A program made the position numbers and the translations under genes. Shown piece after piece: positions 13,516 to 16,684 of a stretch of 16,684 bases of DNA. The stretch is from NCBI GenBank assembly GCA_023381945.1, contig JAMCQY010000110.1, positions 1-16,684 on the forward strand. Direction: 5' to 3'. This stretch comes from Deltaproteobacteria bacterium (GTDB lineage Bacteria > Desulfobacterota > Desulfobaccia > Desulfobaccales > 0-14-0-80-60-11). Below the pieces are notes generated by a model. The model did not search any database and was not told the DNA's origin. It was given only the letters and a program-made list of their open reading frames with translations. How positions within the stretch are numbered: the first letter of the stretch is position 1; every line of letters starts with the position of its first letter.

Positions 13516-14832
13516 ATGAGGCCCGCGCCCTTACGCATCACTCTTTATCTGATTGTCCTTTTTTTGCCTTTCCTCCTGGTGACGACCTTTCACCTTAAGA
13601 CCAGCGATGTCTTTTTATATAATCTCGGCCGCTGCTTCGCCCAATTGGCCTTTGCCATTATCGTCCTGCAGGTTGTGCTGGCCTCCCGGCTCAAGTGGGT
13701 GGAGGCGCCGTTCGGCCTCAATCTGACCTTTCCCTTCCATCGCCGGATGGGGACTTGTGCGGCCATCCTCCTAATTTTGCATCCCCCGTTGATGGCTTTG
13801 GGCGGGGGAGGCTGGCATTTGCTTTACGGGCTCGACGTGGATTGGTACATCCTGGTGGGCAAGGCGACGCTGGTGCTGCTGCTCATCAACGTCGGCCTCA
13901 GTCTCTGGCGGCGTCCGCTGTGCCTCAGGTTCGAAAAGTGGCGCCTGTGGCATGATATTTTGGGCCCCCTGGTGCTGGTCCTGGCCTTCACGCATAGCTG
14001 GTACGCCAGCGAGGATTTGAAGGTGGCGCCCATGCAGATATTGTGGGTCGCCTTTTTGGCCGCCGCGGTCTTGCTGTTTGTTTATCACCGGGTGATCAGA
14101 CCGCTACAGCTACATGATCATCTCTACCGGGTCCTGGAAGTCCAACCGGAAGCGAATAAGGTTTGGACCCTTAAATTCGTCCCGCCGTCCGGCGAGAAGC
14201 GCTTCGATTTTCTGCCGGGGCAGTTCCAGTTCGTCACCCTGTTCAGGGGGGAGGGGCTGCCGGTGGAGGAACACCATTTCACCATTTCTTCCAGTCCCAA
14301 CGAAACCGGGTACCATGCCTCCACCATCAAGGAGTCTGGTGATTTTACCTCCACCATCAGCCAGACCAGGCCCGGCGATACGGCCGCCATCCAGGCGCCG
14401 TTCGGGCGCTTCTCTTACGTCTTTTATCCCGAAGCCCGCGATCTGGTTTTCATCGCCGGCGGCATCGGCATCACGCCATTGATGAGCAACCTGCGCCATA
14501 TGCGGGATACTGCTGCCGACCGGCGAGTCTTGCTGCTCTACGGCAACCGCACGGAAGGCGACATCGTCTTCAAGGAGGAATTGGCCCAAATGGCGGCAGG
14601 GGCCCAACCAGAGCTGCGGGTTGTCCATGTTTTGAGTAAACCGGGAGAAGACTGGAAGGGCGAAACGGGACATCTTAACCGGGAGAAGCTGGCGCGATTG
14701 TGCAGCGACCGTCTGGCGACCGGCACCTTCTTCCTCTGCTGTCCGCCGCCCATGATTCAGGACCTGGTGCAAAACTTACTGGATATAGGGGTTGCCGAGG
14801 CGCGGATCCATTATGAATACTTTTCTTTGTAG
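13516..14832 (+). CDS. Ferric-reductase/NOX-like membrane flavocytochrome
   Basis: 438 residues. The membrane half (1-195) has six hydrophobic segments (about 7-25, 40-56, 78-97, 110-130, 148-162, 172-190) of the ferric-reductase-like transmembrane domain. Two pairs of histidines, His75/His89 and His146/His160, each 14 apart, fit a bis-heme b arrangement. The cytoplasmic half is an FNR-type module: FAD site HHFTISSSP (253-261), NAD(P) site FIAGGIGITPLM (312-323) and CCPPPMI (408-414), where families usually have CGPxxM. It would move electrons from NAD(P)H through FAD and two hemes across the membrane to ferric iron, oxygen or a quinone. GGGAGA lies upstream of ATG 13516. The acceptor cannot be told from sequence. 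Confidence 0.9.
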   Translation: MRPAPLRITLYLIVLFLPFLLVTTFHLKTSDVFLYNLGRCFAQLAFAIIVLQVVLASRLKWVEAPFGLNLTFPFHRRMGTCAAILLILHPPLMALGGGGWHLLYGLDVDWYILVGKATLVLLLINVGLSLWRRPLCLRFEKWRLWHDILGPLVLVLAFTHSWYASEDLKVAPMQILWVAFLAAAVLLFVYHRVIRPLQLHDHLYRVLEVQPEANKVWTLKFVPPSGEKRFDFLPGQFQFVTLFRGEGLPVEEHHFTISSSPNETGYHASTIKESGDFTSTISQTRPGDTAAIQAPFGRFSYVFYPEARDLVFIAGGIGITPLMSNLRHMRDTAADRRVLLLYGNRTEGDIVFKEELAQMAAGAQPELRVVHVLSKPGEDWKGETGHLNREKLARLCSDRLATGTFFLCCPPPMIQDLVQNLLDIGVAEARIHYEYFSL

Positions 14833-14848
14833 AGGCACACTTAAGAAT

Positions 14849-14876
14849 GGGGCGGACACCTGGGTCCGCCCCTACA
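14849..14876 (-). repeat. REP-like hairpin, family B, third copy
   Basis: On the minus strand it reads TGTAGGGGCGGACCCAGGTG then TCCGCCCC, matching unit 1 of the pair at 11964-11993 almost base for base. Perfect 9-bp stem GGGGCGGAC/GTCCGCCCC with a 6-base loop. It lies 16 bases past the flavocytochrome stop and might attenuate or terminate, though no T-run follows. Confidence 0.7.
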
Positions 14877-14885
14877 GGAACTGCC

Positions 14886-14978
14886 ATGGAATTTAAGAAC
14901 TTGAATCGGTTGACCGCGGGTGTGATCGCCTTGGCGCTGGTCCTGGCGCTGGGGCTGGCCTGGCTGCGGTCAGTATGA
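14886..14978 (+). CDS. 30-residue single-helix membrane micropeptide (putative)
   Basis: ATG 14886 to TGA 14978 encodes MEFKNLNRLT followed by AGVIALALVLALGLAWL and RSV. There is a short N-tail, one 17-19 residue hydrophobic helix, and a basic end. AGGA seven bases upstream serves as a ribosome site and lies just beyond the REP copy. Size and position directly after a membrane oxidoreductase resemble the small subunits that accompany cytochrome oxidases (CydX/CcoQ-like in size, not in sequence). It would sit in the inner membrane, possibly bound to the flavocytochrome. Short enough that a chance ORF is not excluded. Confidence 0.5.
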   Translation: MEFKNLNRLTAGVIALALVLALGLAWLRSV

Positions 14979-15057
14979 AGATTATTGCAATTCTCGATCT
15001 TGACCTGCGGTTCCGAGATTCGCAGTCAGGGGAAATCTTTTTGATCTCATCTTAATC

Positions 15058-15106
15058 TTGTCTCAGGATATCGATTATGGTAATGTAAAACAAATTTCTT
15101 ATCGAT
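15058..15106 (+). promoter_or_regulatory. Candidate promoter/operator of the VapBC module
   Basis: TTGTCT (15058-15063), 17 bases, TAATGT (15081-15086). The palindrome ATCGAT occurs at 15070-15075 and 15101-15106, 31 bases apart (about three helical turns), flanking the -10. Type II antitoxins usually repress their own promoter, so these are operator candidates. Confidence 0.38.
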
Positions 15107-15116
15107 GGAAATATGT

Positions 15117-15323
15117 ATGAAGTCAGTCACTGTTTCATCAAAATTTCAGGTTGTGATCCCTCGCGAAGTCAGGAAGTCCATGGATATCCAGCCCGGCACC
15201 AGAGTTCAGGTCCTGCAGTACGGAAATCGTATCGAATTAATTCCCTTAAGAGAGCTGAAATCTCTGAAGGGATTTATCATGGGAATTGATACGGAGGTGC
15301 AGCGCGAAGAGGATCGAATATGA
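15117..15323 (+). CDS. vapB: AbrB/MazE-fold antitoxin (VapB type)
   Basis: 68 residues from ATG 15117: a swapped-hairpin SpoVT-AbrB DNA-binding domain at 1-45 with VTVSSKFQVVIPREVRKSMDI and a PGTRVQVLQYGNRIELIPL strand pair, then a toxin-binding tail (46-68, ending QREEDRI). It binds its own operator and neutralises the partner PIN ribonuclease. An ATG at 15105 would add MEIC without an RBS. The stop overlaps the toxin start by four bases (ATGA), giving translational coupling. Confidence 0.88.
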   Translation: MKSVTVSSKFQVVIPREVRKSMDIQPGTRVQVLQYGNRIELIPLRELKSLKGFIMGIDTEVQREEDRI

Positions 15324-15694
15324 ACCTGGTGGATTCCTGTGGCTGGTTGGAGTACTTTGCCGACGGCCCCAGTGCCGATTTTTATGCCCCGGCGCTGGAA
15401 GACCCCGGATCTCTCCTGGTTCCCGCCATCTGCCTTTTTGAAGTATTCAAAAGAGTTTTGCAACAACGGGGGGAAGACGCCGCACTCCAGGCAGCAGCAG
15501 CTATGCACCAGGGATTAGTGGTGCCTTTGGACGCCGGTTTAGCCCTGCAAGCCGCCAGAATCAGCCGTGATCTCAAGCTGCCTCTGGCTGACAGCATCAT
15601 TTTAGCCACGGCTCACACCCATTTTGGGGTCATCTGGACCCAGGATGCCCACTTTAAGGGACTCGACGGCGTTAAATTCCCCGGCCAGGCGTGA
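15320..15694 (+). CDS. vapC: PIN-domain ribonuclease toxin (VapC type)
   Basis: 124 residues covering a full PIN domain. Acidic metal-binding residues: Asp5 (NLVDSCGWLEYF), Glu41 (ICLFEVFKR), Asp91 (LPLADSIILATA) and Asp109 (IWTQDAHF). These match the four-acid Mg/Mn site of VapC toxins, which cut tRNA or rRNA when free of antitoxin. All key residues are kept, so it is probably functional. It overlaps vapB by four bases. Downstream 15695-15787 holds only a T-run (near 15717) with a weak stem before it. Confidence 0.9.
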   Translation: MNLVDSCGWLEYFADGPSADFYAPALEDPGSLLVPAICLFEVFKRVLQQRGEDAALQAAAAMHQGLVVPLDAGLALQAARISRDLKLPLADSIILATAHTHFGVIWTQDAHFKGLDGVKFPGQA

Positions 15695-15787
15695 TCGACA
15701 GGGCAGCGCTCTTTCGTTTTTTTCAGATGAATCCGAGCAGCTTGAATATGATCTCTGCTTTTATAATTTCACTGAGTTTGCAATCCA

Positions 15788-16684
15788 TCACGCCGTGACT
15801 GCCTCCTCCCCCAGACCGCTGACCTTCTTTAATTCCTCCGCCAGCTCCTTGGGGTCGTTAAAACCCGGTAGGCAGGTGAAATGGTGGCAAAGGTAGGCCA
15901 CCGGGGCGCCGTCCGGGGAGCTGTAGACGCGGGCCGCGGGGGCCAGGGCTTCCAGGGCTGCAGGCGCCGCTGGATTTTTCAGGAGCAGGCGGCGCTCAGG
16001 GAGGAAATATCGGTAGACAGCTTGGAGCAAAGCCTGGGTACGGGCGTCATCAGGGTCTCCCACCAGGGTCAAGTCCACCGGCGGCGCGAGGTGCAGGGCC
16101 TGCACGGTGAGCAGGTGGGAGAAACCCCAGGGATTCTGCTGGGCTTGAGGCTGAAGGGTCTTAAGTATCCCCAGGGAGCGCTCCCCGTAACGGTTCTCTC
16201 CGGTGAGGCGGTGCAGTTTCGAACCGACCCGCGCCGCCATGGAACTGCCGGAAGGCAGGGTCTGGTCAAAGACGCTCCTGGCGCGCACCAGGGGGGACTC
16301 CTGGTCCCGAGCCACGTAAAAATAGACTCCCGAGGCCTGATCTAAAAACAGGTCATCCAGCCGCGCCGCCAGACTCCGGGCCGCCTCCAGCCAGGCAGTA
16401 TCGAAGTCGGCTTCATAGAGTTCCAACAGCCCATAAGCCAAGTGCGTATAATCGTCGCAAAAGCCGGGAACGCTTACCTGACCGCCGCGCCAGCTTCGAT
16501 AAAGGCGATCTACCCGGGACAATTCCGCCAGGATAAAGCGAGCCGCCTTGGCTGCCGCCTCGTAATAACGCCGGTCCCCCAGGACCTGGAAACCCTGAGC
16601 CAGGGCCGCCACCATCAAACCGTTCCAGGAGACCACGATCTTGTCGTCCCGATGAGGGGGCACCCGGGCCGCCCGCACCCGGCG
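15788..16684 (-). CDS. YyaL/SSP411 (thioredoxin-domain, DUF255) protein, C-terminal part
   Basis: About 299 codons, open at the window edge, so the N-terminal thioredoxin-like domain is outside. The visible part is an (alpha/alpha)6-barrel like that of N-acylglucosamine 2-epimerases, with the family block RVPPHRDDKIVVSWNGLM near its start, then VPGFCDDYTHLAYGLLELYEA, LPSGSSMAARV, and near the end YLCHHFTCLPGFNDPKELAEEL. SSP411-type proteins are widespread and poorly characterised, with a thioredoxin domain fused to a cellobiose-epimerase-like barrel. It converges on vapC with a 93-base gap. No start can be chosen: GTG at 16678 is inside the gene. Confidence 0.88.
   Translation of the reverse strand, partial: RRVRAARVPPHRDDKIVVSWNGLMVAALAQGFQVLGDRRYYEAAAKAARFILAELSRVDRLYRSWRGGQVSVPGFCDDYTHLAYGLLELYEADFDTAWLEAARSLAARLDDLFLDQASGVYFYVARDQESPLVRARSVFDQTLPSGSSMAARVGSKLHRLTGENRYGERSLGILKTLQPQAQQNPWGFSHLLTVQALHLAPPVDLTLVGDPDDARTQALLQAVYRYFLPERRLLLKNPAAPAALEALAPAARVYSSPDGAPVAYLCHHFTCLPGFNDPKELAEELKKVSGLGEEAVTA

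Overview
The window looks like chromosomal DNA of a GC-rich Gram-negative bacterium, most likely a Desulfobacterota (deltaproteobacterial, Syntrophobacter/Desulfobacca-like) lineage. That is an inference from gene content: an NtrY/NtrX-type sigma-54 two-component operon, a DUF134 regulator, lipoproteins with classical lipoboxes, and a transposase of a type I associate with sulfate reducers. No rRNA, tRNA or CRISPR was seen.

Layout. (1) 15-1462: cvpA-like membrane protein and mazG. (2) 1624-7070: an overlapping three-gene signalling operon made of a periplasmic-sensing histidine kinase, an NtrY-like PAS histidine kinase and an NtrX-like sigma-54 activator. (3) 7071-7485: a convergent intergenic island where two perfect 33-nt inverted copies of a REP-like palindrome flank the remnant of a REP-associated tyrosine transposase (RAYT). 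(4) 7486-9016 minus: purM preceded by a DUF134 regulator, divergent from a purine nucleoside phosphorylase (9169-9996, TTG start). (5) 10096-10371 minus: small zinc-ribbon protein. (6) 10563-11928: an intact IS with an IS4/IS5/IS1182-like DDE transposase. It has split one arm of an older palindromic element whose core is a head-to-head pair of a second REP-like family. (7) 12051-12335: a possible truncated lipoprotein, then an unrecognised gene at 12247-12972 minus. (8) 13241-14978: small lipoprotein, bis-heme ferric-reductase/NOX-like flavocytochrome, a third family-B REP hairpin, and an unlisted 30-residue one-helix membrane peptide. (9) 15117-15694: VapBC-type toxin-antitoxin pair. (10) 15788-16684 minus: C-terminal part of a YyaL/SSP411 (DUF255) protein, cut by the window edge.

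How parts work together. The signalling operon would convert a periplasmic or redox/nitrogen signal into sigma-54-dependent transcription. purM and PNP both serve purine metabolism but are transcribed divergently from separate promoters. The lipoprotein, flavocytochrome and micro-membrane peptide look like one envelope redox unit. The accessory layer (REP/RAYT debris, the IS, VapBC) sits in the gaps. The most informative novelty is the REP layer: two palindrome families that both start with GTAG, one flanking a dead RAYT, the other showing a compensatory base pair between copies and an IS insertion whose empty site can be read from the opposite arm.
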